From JL08 sp963765555 (GTDB taxonomy: Bacteria > Pseudomonadota > Alphaproteobacteria > Rhodobacterales > Rhodobacteraceae): 64,000 nucleotides of DNA. The position numbers and the translations under genes were made by a program. Below the pieces are notes generated by a model. It was not told the DNA's origin. It was given only the letters and a program-made list of their open reading frames with translations, and made no database searches. Shown in pieces: positions 17,432 to 27,045 of this stretch (position 1 is its first letter; each line of letters opens with the position of its first letter). The stretch spans positions 444,790-508,789 of the forward strand of contig CAVXWX010000001.1 of NCBI GenBank assembly GCA_963765555.1, in the 5' to 3' direction.

Positions 17432-17927
17432 GTGAAAATCTCCTTGAGACGGCGTTCATAACGGTTCTTGATCTCGTCTCGCACTGCGTCGGGATCATCT
17501 GTATCCAGCGCATGCACCAGCAGGCTGTGCCCTTCGTTGGACAGGTCTGCCGAAACCGTGCCGGGCGTCAGGGTGATCGTGCCTGCAAGAATTGTAATGG
17601 CTTCGGGTTTGCGCAGGTCCAGCGGCACGATAACCCAAGCGGGGCGCAGTTTGGAATTGGGCCGGGTCAGTACAATCCAGGCAACCTGAATGTTGGCCAC
17701 CATGATGTCCCACATTACGATCATCACATAGCCGATCATCCGCCCCATCCGAAACCCCTCGGCCGGTCCGGCCACCAAACTGAGGTCCCCAATGGTATGA
17801 TCACGCCAAGGATCAGGCCAAACACGATCATACCTGCCGAAACATCGTTCTGCAGCAGGGTCCATACGACGGCCAGTAGCAGCGTCAAAAGAGGGTGCGG
17901 TAACAGCCAGCGGAATGCTTTGATCAT
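17428..17927 (-). pseudogene. mnhE: Na+/H+ antiporter subunit E, single frameshift
   Basis: The protein is recognisable in two frames. MIKAFRWLLPHPLLTLLLAV through SVWWPDRP is read from ATG 17927. The remainder, GFRMGRMIGYVMIVMWDIMV to the stop at 17428, is in another frame. The switch lies near 17755 in a short G-run (GGGG before TTTCGG on the minus strand); one additional G would restore the frame. Both sides keep family-level conservation. This is either a recent loss of function or a homopolymer sequencing error. Confidence 0.85.
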
Positions 17928-17928
17928 G

Positions 17929-19473
17929 TCAATGGGCCTCCTTGGGTGTGCTCAGTTTACCGGGGGTATCCAATACTGTCGAAATATAGGGTTCCGGTGC
18001 AAAAAGCTGTGCGGATGTTGCCGCCATGTAGCGCTGCGCAGGTCCGGCAAAGACCGTATGGGCAACCAGCAAGGCCAAAAGCCCGCCAACGGCCACATAT
18101 GACAACGCCCCCGGTGCGGGAGGGAGCGGTTCGTCTTCGGTCCGCGCGATGCTTTGCGCCTTCCAGAACACGATGCTGCCTGCACGCGCAAACCCGATGA
18201 CGCTGATCAGGCTGGCCGAAAGAACAATGGCCCATGTCCAAACCATCATCGGAGTGCGAATACGCCGCATCAAGAATTAACAGCTTGCCAACAAATCCCG
18301 ACAGCGGCGGCAGGCCAGTCATCGCGATCGCCCCGACAAAGAACAAGCCAGCCGTCAGTGCCGCGCCCCCGATAGGCGGGGCAGGCACCAAATCCACGTT
18401 GGCGCGGCCGGTGCGGACAAGATCGACGATCAGGAACAGTGCGCCGGCGGCCAATGTGGAATGGACGGTATAATACAGGGCTGCTGCGATACTGTCGGGC
18501 GTAAACATGGCAATTGCGACCATGACCATTCCCATCGATCCGATAACGGCAAAAGCCACAAGCCGGTCAAGTTTTCCGGCAGCCAGTACGCCAACCATCC
18601 CGATCGCAAGCGAGATAAGTGCCGCTGGCAGCAATAACGTGCTGTGCAAATCCGCCGTCACCGCAAGATCGGGCGGGAAAACAATCGTATAGACCCGTGA
18701 TGATCGCATAGGCGCCCACTTTGGTCATAATGGCAAAAAGTGCGGCAACGGGTGCAGGTGCTTCTGCATAGCTTGATGGAAGCCAGAAATGCAGCGGCAC
18801 CACCGCCGCCTTGATGGCAAAGACCAACAGCAGCAAAATGGCGGCGACGCGGATGCCGACAGTGGTGTCGGCGCTGACCAGATTTACGCGCTGCGCCAGA
18901 TCGGCCATATTCAAAGTGCCGGTTTCTGCATAGATCGCGCCCAAGGCAAACAGGAACAGGGTGGACCCAAGCAGGTTGAACAGCACATATTGAACGCCCG
19001 CACGCAACCGGACATTGCCGCCGGCGTGGATCATCAACCCGTAAGATGCGATCAACAGCACTTCGAAAAACACGAACAGGTTGAACAGGTCGCCCGTAAG
19101 AAACGCACCCATGATCCCCATCAACTGGAACTGGAACAGCGCGTGAAAATGCCGCCCGCGATCATCCCAGTCCTGATCCGATGGCGTATAGCAGCACAAA
19201 GAGCGCAAGCACCGCCGTCAGCAGAACCATCAATGTGGAAAGCCGGTCGGCCACCAGAACGATGCCAAAGGGCGCGGCCCAATCACCCAGTTGGTAAACT
19301 GTGATAGTGCCATCCGATGCCTGCCAGGCAAGCCCTGCGGCAATAGCGATCAGCATTGATACACCGGCAATCGAAAAGACCCGCTGGATGCCAATGTGAT
19401 AGCGCGCGGCCAACACGATAAACGGGGCCAGAATGGCGGGCAGGATAACGGGGGCGATGATCCAGTGCATCAT
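17929..19473 (-). pseudogene. mnhD: Na+/H+ antiporter subunit D, at least three frameshifts
   Basis: Large NuoL/N-like proton-channel subunit, normally one ~510-aa protein. Here it is spread over four overlapping frames: 19473 to about 19170 (MMHWIIAPVILPAIL to LLYAIGSG), about 19165 to 18700 (DWDDRGRHFHALFQFQLMG to TKVGAYAII), about 18700 to 18250 (RVYTIVFPPDLAV to GKLLILDAA) and about 18255 to 17929 (RTPMMVWTWAIVLSASL to the stop). Each join needs a one- or two-base change. No other damage is seen, so sequencing error is as likely as decay. It sits between intact mnhC and mnhE. Confidence 0.87.
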
Positions 19474-19838
19474 GTCGCGTCCTCCGTTTCGGTTAACGGA
19501 GTGTCCGAGGGCGGATCAATCTGATCGTCAACATGGTCATCGTCCGATCCCAGATAGGCGCCAAGGGCGATCATGACAACAACAGCTGTCATCCCAAAGG
19601 AAATCACAATTGCCGTAAGAACCAGCGCCTGTGGCAGCGGATCGGTATAGGTGGAAACACCATCTGTCAGGATCGGCGGGGCCGACACAGTCAACCGGCC
19701 CGAAGCGAACAGAAACACGTTAACCGCATAGGTCAAAAGTGACACGCCAAGGATCACAGGAAATGTGCGCAAGCGGAACACCAGATACAATCCCGCAGCG
19801 GTCAGGATGCCAATGGCAGAGGCGACAAGAAGTTCCAT
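19470..19838 (-). CDS. mnhC: Na+/H+ antiporter subunit C
   Basis: A 122-aa NuoK-like membrane subunit with three helices and the conserved stretch DPLPQALVLTAIVISFGMTA. Start ATG 19838 (MELLVASAIGILTAAGLYL) lies 1 base before the end of mnhAB; an in-frame ATG further upstream would overlap mnhAB by 220 bases. The stop overlaps the mnhD start. Confidence 0.93.
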   Translation of the reverse strand: MELLVASAIGILTAAGLYLVFRLRTFPVILGVSLLTYAVNVFLFASGRLTVSAPPILTDGVSTYTDPLPQALVLTAIVISFGMTAVVVMIALGAYLGSDDDHVDDQIDPPSDTPLTETEDAT

Positions 19839-19839
19839 T

Positions 19840-22716
19840 CTACACCCCCTTCTTTGCGACGCGCAGGTCGGGTTCTGCTTCGTCCCGCGACGGGTCGATA
19901 TCCATCGGATGATCGCTGTCGGGAACATGCGCACGTCGGGCAAGGCGCGAAAAACTTTCCAGCGACAGCATGACGGCGCCGACAACCGCGAGGAATACGC
20001 CCAGATCAAAGGCTGCCGCCGTGGCCAGCTCGAATTTTTCAAAAGGCGGGATGCGGACATAGGTGAAATCCGATGTCAGGAATGGTTTGCTGAAGAACCA
20101 CGATCCGATACCGGTCAGCCCGGCCACCAGAACACCAGCGCCAATGACCCCGTGGTACGGGTAGCGCAACCTGTCCGAGGCCCAGTTGAAACCGCTGGCC
20201 ATGTACTGCATGACCACCGCGATCGACACCACCAGCCCCGCAATGAACCCGCCGCCGGGTTCATTGTGGCCGCGCAGGAAGATGTAAAACCCGACCATCA
20301 GGACCACCGGCATGATGACCCGCGTCAGTACAACCATCATCATCGGGTGCATGTCACCCGCGCGGGCCTGATCCGGCTTGCGGTTCAACAGGCGGGCGCG
20401 GACCGGCCCGGACAACAAAGTTTCGGTCAGCGCGTAGATCAGCAATGCGGCGATCCCCAGAACAATGATTTCGCCATAGGTGTCAAATCCGCGGAAATCG
20501 ACCAGGATAACGTTCACAACATTTGTACCGCCCCCGCCCTTGTAGGAGTTGGCGAGGTGAAATTCAGAAATCGGTGTCGCGACGGCATCACGCAGCAGGT
20601 AATGATAGGACAGCGCCATGGCGCACAGGCCACCGGCTACGGCAATGAATGTGTCGCGGGTGCGGCGCAAAACGCTGCTTTCTACCGGCGTGCGGTTGGG
20701 CAGGAAATTCAGAGCCAGCAGCAGCAGGATGATCGTGACGACCTCGACGGTGATCTGCGTCATCGCCAGATCGGGTGCGCTGAAATAGACAAACCCGATC
20801 GAAACGACCAGACCCACAATCGCAATCAGGATCAGCGAAAGCATGCGGTTGCGGTGCAGGAAGACCAGACCGCAGGTTGCGGCCACCAGCATGAGCCATC
20901 CCAGTATCGGGATCGGACCCGATGGCTGCATTATCCGTGTCGGGTTTCCGACGGTGCCGGTTGTCCATGCATAAAACCCGGCACAAAGAACGGTCACAGC
21001 CATAATTGCGCCATAGCGCGAAAACGCGCCATCGTGCAGTGCGTTGGTAAAACGCTGCGCCAGCCCGACGGCAGCCGCAATGATCGCATCGAAAATTACT
21101 TTGGCTTCGGGGCGCGGGGCCGCATCCCACATTCGTAAGGCAGGGCGGTAGGCCGCGAGCAATAACAACCCGCCCACTGTCGCAATCATCGACATATACA
21201 AGGCGGGCACCAGACCGTGCCAGATTTTCAGATAGGCCTTTGGCATTTCGGCGGCGTCGCCCAAGACGGAGGCCGTGACAAGGCGCACCAACGGCTCTGC
21301 CAGAAACGGGGCCACGCCGATGACAACAACAAGAACGACCAGAATTGCAGGCGGCAGCCACAGACCGGAACCGGGGTCATGCGGCTGCGAAGGATAATCA
21401 TCGCGTACCGGCCCGAAAAACACATGCCCGATCAACCGGAAGCAATAGGCCGCTGAAAAAAGCGACCCAAGAACCGCAAGGCCGGGCACCAGCCATGGCG
21501 TGCTGAAAAGAACCGTGTGGGTCGTTTCCTCAAGCATCATTTCCTTGGACAAGAAACCGTTCAACAGCGGAATACCGGCCATGGAAAGGGCCGCAAGCGT
21601 TGCAATGCCAAAGGTAACAGGCATCAGGTGGCGCAACCCGCCAAGCCTGCGGATATCGCGGGTATGGGTTTCGTGATCGATGATCCCTGCCGACATGAAC
21701 AGGGCAGCCTTGAACGTTGCGTGGTTCAGGATGTGGAACACCGCAGCCATAGCGCCAAACGCGGTGCCGGTGCCCAGCAACATGGTGATCAGGCCAAGGT
21801 GGCTGACTGTGGAAAACGCCAGCAGCGCCTTCAGGTCATGTTTGAACAGGGCAATCACTGCCCCCAGCACCATTGTGACCAAACCAGCCGTCGTGACGAT
21901 GACAAACCATTCCGGCGTGCCCGACAGCACCGGCCACATGCGCGCCATCAGGAATATCCCGGCCTTCACCATCGTGGCCGAATGCAGATAGGCCGATACA
22001 GGGGTGGGTGCTGCCATGGCGTGAGGCAACCAGAAGTGAAACGGAAATTGCGCAGATTTCGTAAAACAGCCCATCAGGATCAGGATCAAGGCGGGCAGAT
22101 ACAAAGGCGAGTCCTGGATCAAATCGCGATTTTGCAAGATCACGCTTAGATCATAGCTGCCTGCGATCTGGCCCAGAATAAGCATGCCACCGATCATCGA
22201 CAGCCCGCCCATGCCGGTCACAGCCAGTGCCATGCGCGCACCTTGGCGACCTTCGGGCAGGTGTTTCCAGTATCCGATCAGCAGAAAGGAGGAAAGCGAG
22301 GTAAGTTCCCAGAAAACAAGCAATAACAGAATGTTATCACTTAGGACGATGCCTACCATGGCGCCTTGAAACAACAGCAGATAGGTAAAGAATTCGCCCA
22401 TATTGTCCTCGCGCGCGAGGTAGAAGCGCGCATAGGCAATGATCAGCAATCCGATGCCCAAAATCAGACAGGCAAAAAAGAACCCCAAGCCATCCAGCAT
22501 CAACGTGAAGTTCAGCCCCAGCGAAGGAATCCAATCGGCGCGCGCCATCACGACATCGCCGGCAAGGACCGTGGGCAGATTGGTCAGCAAACCGATAAAG
22601 GCCGCCAACGACACAGTGAATGTGACGCCTGCGCAAGCCTGACGACCAGCGGAATTCATCAGCCCGGGCAACAGCGCGCCCAAAAAGGGCAGGGCAACGA
22701 CAAGGAAAAGAGACAC
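19840..22716 (-). CDS. mnhA: Na+/H+ antiporter fused subunit A/B
   Basis: A 958-aa polytopic membrane protein. The first ~500 residues are a NuoL-like proton channel (ARFYLAREDNMGEFFTYLLL, HATMVKAGIFLMARMWP-type region). The next ~250 form the MrpA C-terminal module. The last ~150 are an MrpB domain (MPVVLMVGFYIFLRGHNEPG GGFIAGL region). Fusion of A and B is common in alphaproteobacteria. The start is GTG at 22716. First gene of the operon; the region upstream is about 240 bases with an inverted repeat. Confidence 0.92.
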   Translation of the reverse strand: MSLFLVVALPFLGALLPGLMNSAGRQACAGVTFTVSLAAFIGLLTNLPTVLAGDVVMARADWIPSLGLNFTLMLDGLGFFFACLILGIGLLIIAYARFYLAREDNMGEFFTYLLLFQGAMVGIVLSDNILLLLVFWELTSLSSFLLIGYWKHLPEGRQGARMALAVTGMGGLSMIGGMLILGQIAGSYDLSVILQNRDLIQDSPLYLPALILILMGCFTKSAQFPFHFWLPHAMAAPTPVSAYLHSATMVKAGIFLMARMWPVLSGTPEWFVIVTTAGLVTMVLGAVIALFKHDLKALLAFSTVSHLGLITMLLGTGTAFGAMAAVFHILNHATFKAALFMSAGIIDHETHTRDIRRLGGLRHLMPVTFGIATLAALSMAGIPLLNGFLSKEMMLEETTHTVLFSTPWLVPGLAVLGSLFSAAYCFRLIGHVFFGPVRDDYPSQPHDPGSGLWLPPAILVVLVVVIGVAPFLAEPLVRLVTASVLGDAAEMPKAYLKIWHGLVPALYMSMIATVGGLLLLAAYRPALRMWDAAPRPEAKVIFDAIIAAAVGLAQRFTNALHDGAFSRYGAIMAVTVLCAGFYAWTTGTVGNPTRIMQPSGPIPILGWLMLVAATCGLVFLHRNRMLSLILIAIVGLVVSIGFVYFSAPDLAMTQITVEVVTIILLLLALNFLPNRTPVESSVLRRTRDTFIAVAGGLCAMALSYHYLLRDAVATPISEFHLANSYKGGGGTNVVNVILVDFRGFDTYGEIIVLGIAALLIYALTETLLSGPVRARLLNRKPDQARAGDMHPMMMVVLTRVIMPVVLMVGFYIFLRGHNEPGGGFIAGLVVSIAVVMQYMASGFNWASDRLRYPYHGVIGAGVLVAGLTGIGSWFFSKPFLTSDFTYVRIPPFEKFELATAAAFDLGVFLAVVGAVMLSLESFSRLARRAHVPDSDHPMDIDPSRDEAEPDLRVAKKGV

Positions 22717-22757
22717 GTGAACTCCTGATCTGTGGGCCGGACGGTTTTCCCTATTTG

Positions 22758-22802
22758 TGACAGTTTGCGCGCAACCTCAAGAGAAACCGACAAAAACTGT
22801 CA
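22758..22802. promoter_or_regulatory. Inverted repeat upstream of the antiporter operon
   Basis: TGACAGTTT at 22758-22766 and AAACTGTCA at 22794-22802 form a perfect 9-bp inverted repeat with a 27-base spacer, about 40-85 bases upstream of the mnhA start. It could be an operator or a leader hairpin. Nothing else is seen in the 22717-22956 gap. Confidence 0.35.
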
Positions 22803-22956
22803 TGAATTCATGCCCGATCGTTCTGCCAGCATAAGTCGGTCAGCGCCGGAATGAGAAGTGTTAATGCGCGTTTGTTCCAACCATCCGTTTGATTTCGCCT
22901 TCAACAACAAGGTTGTTGGTGGGAGCTAAAACGTGTGCTTGTTTTGTCGAGTAGTG

Positions 22957-23832
22957 TCATGGTGAAATCAACTGAACACCGGGCATCCGCGAGATGTCTA
23001 AAACGTCTTCTTCATAAATATCAGTCAGTTCACCCACCAATTGGTCTGTCCATCCCGGCAGGTCCAGTTCCTCGATAATTTCATCTTCCAGCGCGAATTT
23101 ATCCAGAAACGCCGAGATCACGCGGCGGCGCTGGACTTCGGTCATCGTCGGGTGCGAGGTCAGATATGTTTTGAAACGCGCCATGCCTTGCGGACTGATT
23201 ATGTCCGACAGTAGGTCATAGGCGCCTTCGATTTCCGAAATTGGCTCCATACCTGCCATATCCCTGATGATCTGGGACCAGATCAGCGGAGTGTCTTCGT
23301 TGCACCAGACGGTGATGGATATGCCCGGGTTGGCATCCTTGATGTCGCGGATGGTGTTGGACCAGCGCAGTTCGCGGGGGTCCGCACCGTCCAGAAAATC
23401 GTACAGTTCATCCTTGGGAGATTCTTTGTAGATCGCAGGCAAAAAACTTCCGGGATCGCGCAAGCCCATGAACATCTCGACTTCGTCATCGGGAAAAAGC
23501 TGTTGAAAATGCGACATGCGTTCCGCTGCGGCCGGGTAGATTTTTCCACGCCTGACTGCCGCTCTTGGCGCGCCGAAAAAGTTTGTGTTGGACAGGATCA
23601 CGCGGTCGGCCGTTTCTTCATCCAGTATGGCGTCCAGCAGCACTTCGCGGGCGTCAGGATCGGCCGCTGACTTGCGCATCGCGATCAGGGTCTGGCGCAG
23701 TAATTTCCGGTACTTGCCCGGTCCCGGTACCGCAACGCCCAAGTTCGAAAAGGCCTGTTTGTTCTTCAACAGGCACTTCATCAACCGCTCTTCGTCCGTG
23801 TAATGCGCGCCAGTGTGAACGATAACCTGCAT
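22957..23832 (-). CDS. Sulfotransferase-like protein with degenerate PAPS loop
   Basis: A 291-aa cytoplasmic protein of no assigned function. The N-terminus, MQVIVHTGAHYTDEERLMK, has the layout of a bacterial sulfotransferase 5'-phosphosulfate loop (IHxGxHKTGTTS) but lacks its Lys and Thr residues. Further on, MFMGLRDPGSFLPAIYKES matches the layout of the 3'-phosphate-binding block (RDPxxxLxSxY). I infer a sulfotransferase fold that may not bind PAPS. Start ATG 23832 fits the fold; an upstream in-frame start at 23946 adds 38 residues unlike any family. Stands alone. Confidence 0.6.
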   Translation of the reverse strand: MQVIVHTGAHYTDEERLMKCLLKNKQAFSNLGVAVPGPGKYRKLLRQTLIAMRKSAADPDAREVLLDAILDEETADRVILSNTNFFGAPRAAVRRGKIYPAAAERMSHFQQLFPDDEVEMFMGLRDPGSFLPAIYKESPKDELYDFLDGADPRELRWSNTIRDIKDANPGISITVWCNEDTPLIWSQIIRDMAGMEPISEIEGAYDLLSDIISPQGMARFKTYLTSHPTMTEVQRRRVISAFLDKFALEDEIIEELDLPGWTDQLVGELTDIYEEDVLDISRMPGVQLISP

Positions 23833-24119
23833 GACACTCCGCAGCAGTTTGAATTGATTGGCCGCAAGTATATCGGGTTTGCCCGCGAACGGAACCGATT
23901 TCACGCCCGAACAGTGTGCTGAACCGGAAATAGGCCACGGCATCATGGGCTTCTAACATGATGAACTGGCCGAGGCGGCAGAACCGTAAACAGGTTTTAG
24001 TGGTTGGATCGCAGACAGCACCCCAAACAGGGTTTGGTCAAGAAACAGGCGTACCCGATGCGTGGCGCCAAGGCCGCGCTGGACGCATTTCGCAGCAGTC
24101 GGCTTTTCAGGTTTGTTGA

Positions 24120-25013
24120 TCAGGCTTCGGGCGACAGGCCGGATATTACCTCTTTGATCAGCCAGTTTTCGAACTCTTTAACCAGTCGTTCGTTACCGCC
24201 CTGCGCACATGTCATCATCCAATAGCCGCGATTTGAAGGCACGGTGCTGCCGGGCAGGACGCGCAACGCGCCGCTGGCAATGTGATCTTGCGCGCTGAAT
24301 GTGCTGACCAGAGCAAGACTGGGGCTGCGCAAGATCATTTCAACGGCAAGGTGTTCCGCACTGACGCGGGCACCGCGGCCCAGATCCAGCCCGACCAGCC
24401 CCAGTTGGGCACACCATTGGCGCCAACTGAATTCACCTGATTGCGGCCCGTTACGATGCGCGATGTGAATCAGATCTGCCTTGGCCAGATCGCCAAGAGG
24501 TGGCGCAGCGCCGGACAGAAACGGGTGATCCGCGCGCCCCAAAACGCCACAGGTGTCTTCGAAAAGCAATGTCCACTGCCCCGTATCGGGGCGTTTGTCT
24601 GAATGCACAATCACCACATCCGCATCATCCTGATCTTTCGGGCTATGGGACGGTTCAATGTGCAGATCGATTTCGGGGTGTCGTGTGCCAAATTGCATGA
24701 CGCGCGCACTCAGCCACAATACTGCAAAGGAATAGGCCGCGCTGATCCGCAATGTGCCGGTCATCGAGGAGCGCAGCAATCTGTCGGCGCGCCGGATTCG
24801 CGTGAACGCATCGCCCAGCCCATCGATGATTTCGGCGCCCAGAACGGTGGGGCGGAAAACACCTGCCTGCCGATAGACCAGTTGCTTCCCCGCTGCTGCT
24901 TCCAGATCCTTCAGACGATGGCTGATCGCAGCAGGTGTTACATGCAATTCCCGTGCCGCAGCTGACAGGGTTCCGAGGCGGATTACGGCCTCGAATGCGC
25001 GCAGAGCAGTCAT
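24120..25013 (-). CDS. LysR-family transcriptional regulator, GcvA-like
   Basis: 297 aa. N-terminal winged helix-turn-helix (residues 1-60: TALRAFEAVIRLGTLSAAAR, then TPAAISHRLKDLE) and a C-terminal periplasmic-binding-like effector domain. Divergent from the binding protein/enolase/Ldh cluster. A LysR-type palindrome lies between them at 25043-25059. Likely regulator of that cluster. Confidence 0.9.
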   Translation of the reverse strand: MTALRAFEAVIRLGTLSAAARELHVTPAAISHRLKDLEAAAGKQLVYRQAGVFRPTVLGAEIIDGLGDAFTRIRRADRLLRSSMTGTLRISAAYSFAVLWLSARVMQFGTRHPEIDLHIEPSHSPKDQDDADVVIVHSDKRPDTGQWTLLFEDTCGVLGRADHPFLSGAAPPLGDLAKADLIHIAHRNGPQSGEFSWRQWCAQLGLVGLDLGRGARVSAEHLAVEMILRSPSLALVSTFSAQDHIASGALRVLPGSTVPSNRGYWMMTCAQGGNERLVKEFENWLIKEVISGLSPEA

Positions 25014-25358
25014 GGACGGAGCATTGGGAATTGGCGCCCTCCTTTTACCTCAGGTAAAAATGAAGTGACGCAATTGTCAATTTCGGAATCGCGCTAACGC
25101 GGTCACACTTTGATGATGTACATTGCGTTCGATCCCGAAACGACAGCCACAATCCCCAAGATGGCCCCGCACGGTTTTTTTGCCGCGCGCTCAACAGGAT
25201 CACGCGCTTGGAAGGAGACATTGGACGGGACAAAGCCATGAAGGTGTCCGTGCCACTTCGTTCAAGCAGGGGCGGAATGCATGCCCAATGACCCATTCAA
25301 AGACGGCCCGTAAGGGCGCAAAACATAACTCTCAATCAACCAAAACAGGGAAATGGAA
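25014..25358. other. Divergent control region between lysR and the binding-protein gene
   Basis: 345 bases without a gene. It holds the LysR palindrome at 25043-25059, 30 bases from the lysR start, and an AGGGA Shine-Dalgarno before ATG 25359. No other feature could be supported. Confidence 0.6.
25043..25059. promoter_or_regulatory. Predicted LysR operator
   Basis: TTTTACCTCAGGTAAAA is a perfect 8-1-8 palindrome that fits the LysR T-N11-A rule. Its place just upstream of lysR suggests autoregulation and control of the divergent catabolic cluster. Confidence 0.65.
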
Positions 25359-26981
25359 ATGAAACAGGAACGACTTTCAAAGCTCAAACACATGGCCAAT
25401 TCCGTCAAGACCGGTCAATTGGACCGCCGCGAATTCATGACACTGGCCAGTATCTGGGGCGTCGGCAGTGCCGCGGCGTCCGGTATGTTGGGCATGACAC
25501 TTGCAACCCCTGCGCGCGCGCAAGACGCAAAGCGCGGCGGCGTGCTGCGGATCGGTCAGCAAATTCTAGATATCAACGATCCGCGTACCTATGACTGGCC
25601 GCAAAAATCCAATGTTGCGCGCCAGTTCTGTGAACCCTTGGTCAGATGGGAGGCGGACGGGTCCTTTTCCCCGTCGCTGTTGACCGCTTGGGAAGTCAGC
25701 GATGACGCTTTGACCTACATGTTGCAGGTGCGTCAGGATGCAACTTGGAACAATGGCGATGCGTTTACAGCAGATGATGTTGTTTTCAACATCCGCCGCA
25801 TGGCCGATGCCTCGGTTGAGGGGAATTCAATGGCGGCCCGTCTGGGTGCGTTGCGCGATGGCGATGCAACCGAGGCAGCCGCAGGTGCTGTTGAAAAGGT
25901 GGACGACTATACCGTCCGTCTGAACCTGTTCCGCCCCGATATTTCATTGATCCCGTCTTTCGGGGACTATCCCGCGCTCTGCGTGCATCAATCGTTTGCC
26001 GGCCAGTTGCAAGATGCGCCCATCGGAACCGGGGCGTTTGAACTCGTCGAATTCAACGTAGGCGGCTCTGCCATCTTGAAGCGCCGTGAAAACGGATCGT
26101 GGTGGGGTGGCGAGGCCTATCTTGACGGGCTGGAATTCATTGATCTGGGCAATGATGATGCCGCGTTTGTTGCGGCCTTTGATGATGGTGCCATCGACAT
26201 GAACGATGAAACGCAAAGCAATTCCGAAGAAGCATTCAATGCGTTGGGGTTGGAGCGTGGCGTGGCATTGACGGCAACAACGGCTGTGGCACGTATGAAC
26301 ACGGAACAGCCACCGTTCGACAATCAGATGCTGCGCAACGCGGTACAGATCGCTGTCGACAACTCTATAGCGCTTGAACTGGCTATTGCCGGTTTGGGAT
26401 CGGTTGCAGACAATCACCATGTTGCGCCGGTTCACCCCGAATATGCCAATGTGCCGCGTGCGCCCCATGATCCGGCCAAAGCCAAGGCCATGCTGGATGA
26501 AAGCGGACACAGCGCAACCGAGATTGAACTGAATTCGATTGATGATGGCGAGTTGAAAGACTTTGCCGATACGGTTGCCGCGCAATTGCGCGATGCAGGG
26601 TTCAATATCAAGCGTCGAGTTTTGCCGGGGGCGACGTTCTGGAATGACTGGACCAAGTATCCGTTTTCCACAACGTCGTGGGGCGGACGCCCGTTGGGTG
26701 TTCAAGTTTATGCGCTGGCCTATAAATCAGGCGAAGCGTGGAACGAAAGTGCCCATTCCAATCCGGAATTTGATGCCAAGCTGGACGAAGCGCTGGGTGT
26801 ATTCGACCCCGAATTGCGTCGCCCGCTGATGGCGGAACTGGAAAAGATGTTGCAGGATAGCGGCGTGATTGTGCAGGCTTATTGGCGCGAACTTGCCATG
26901 CATCATACCGCTGCTCTTAGGGGGTACACGCGCCACCCGCTGCGTGAAATGCACCTTGAAAAGGTCTGGCTGGACAGCTGA
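25359..26981 (+). CDS. ABC transporter substrate-binding protein, family 5 (Tat signal)
   Basis: 540-aa periplasmic binding protein of the peptide/nickel/opine class. A Tat signal is visible: DRREFMTLASIWGVGSAAASG, cleaved near ARAQDA. The mature domain shows GGVLRIGQQI and the family pattern PLVRWEADGSFSPSLLTAWE. ATG 25359 is preferred over ATG 25353 on Shine-Dalgarno spacing. No permease or ATPase gene is nearby, so it must borrow a transporter or have lost its partners. First gene of the LysR-linked cluster. Confidence 0.88.
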   Translation: MKQERLSKLKHMANSVKTGQLDRREFMTLASIWGVGSAAASGMLGMTLATPARAQDAKRGGVLRIGQQILDINDPRTYDWPQKSNVARQFCEPLVRWEADGSFSPSLLTAWEVSDDALTYMLQVRQDATWNNGDAFTADDVVFNIRRMADASVEGNSMAARLGALRDGDATEAAAGAVEKVDDYTVRLNLFRPDISLIPSFGDYPALCVHQSFAGQLQDAPIGTGAFELVEFNVGGSAILKRRENGSWWGGEAYLDGLEFIDLGNDDAAFVAAFDDGAIDMNDETQSNSEEAFNALGLERGVALTATTAVARMNTEQPPFDNQMLRNAVQIAVDNSIALELAIAGLGSVADNHHVAPVHPEYANVPRAPHDPAKAKAMLDESGHSATEIELNSIDDGELKDFADTVAAQLRDAGFNIKRRVLPGATFWNDWTKYPFSTTSWGGRPLGVQVYALAYKSGEAWNESAHSNPEFDAKLDEALGVFDPELRRPLMAELEKMLQDSGVIVQAYWRELAMHHTAALRGYTRHPLREMHLEKVWLDS

Positions 26982-27045
26982 GCCAGCATTGTGCCGCCGT
27001 ATGCTGAATGCGGCGGCACTCCTGAACACATCCGGAATTCAAGAC

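Noticed and set aside
19765..21138. 457-codon plus-strand frame antisense to mnhAB
   Set aside because: Composition is Gln/His/Arg-rich and unrelated to any family; mnhAB on the opposite strand is certain.
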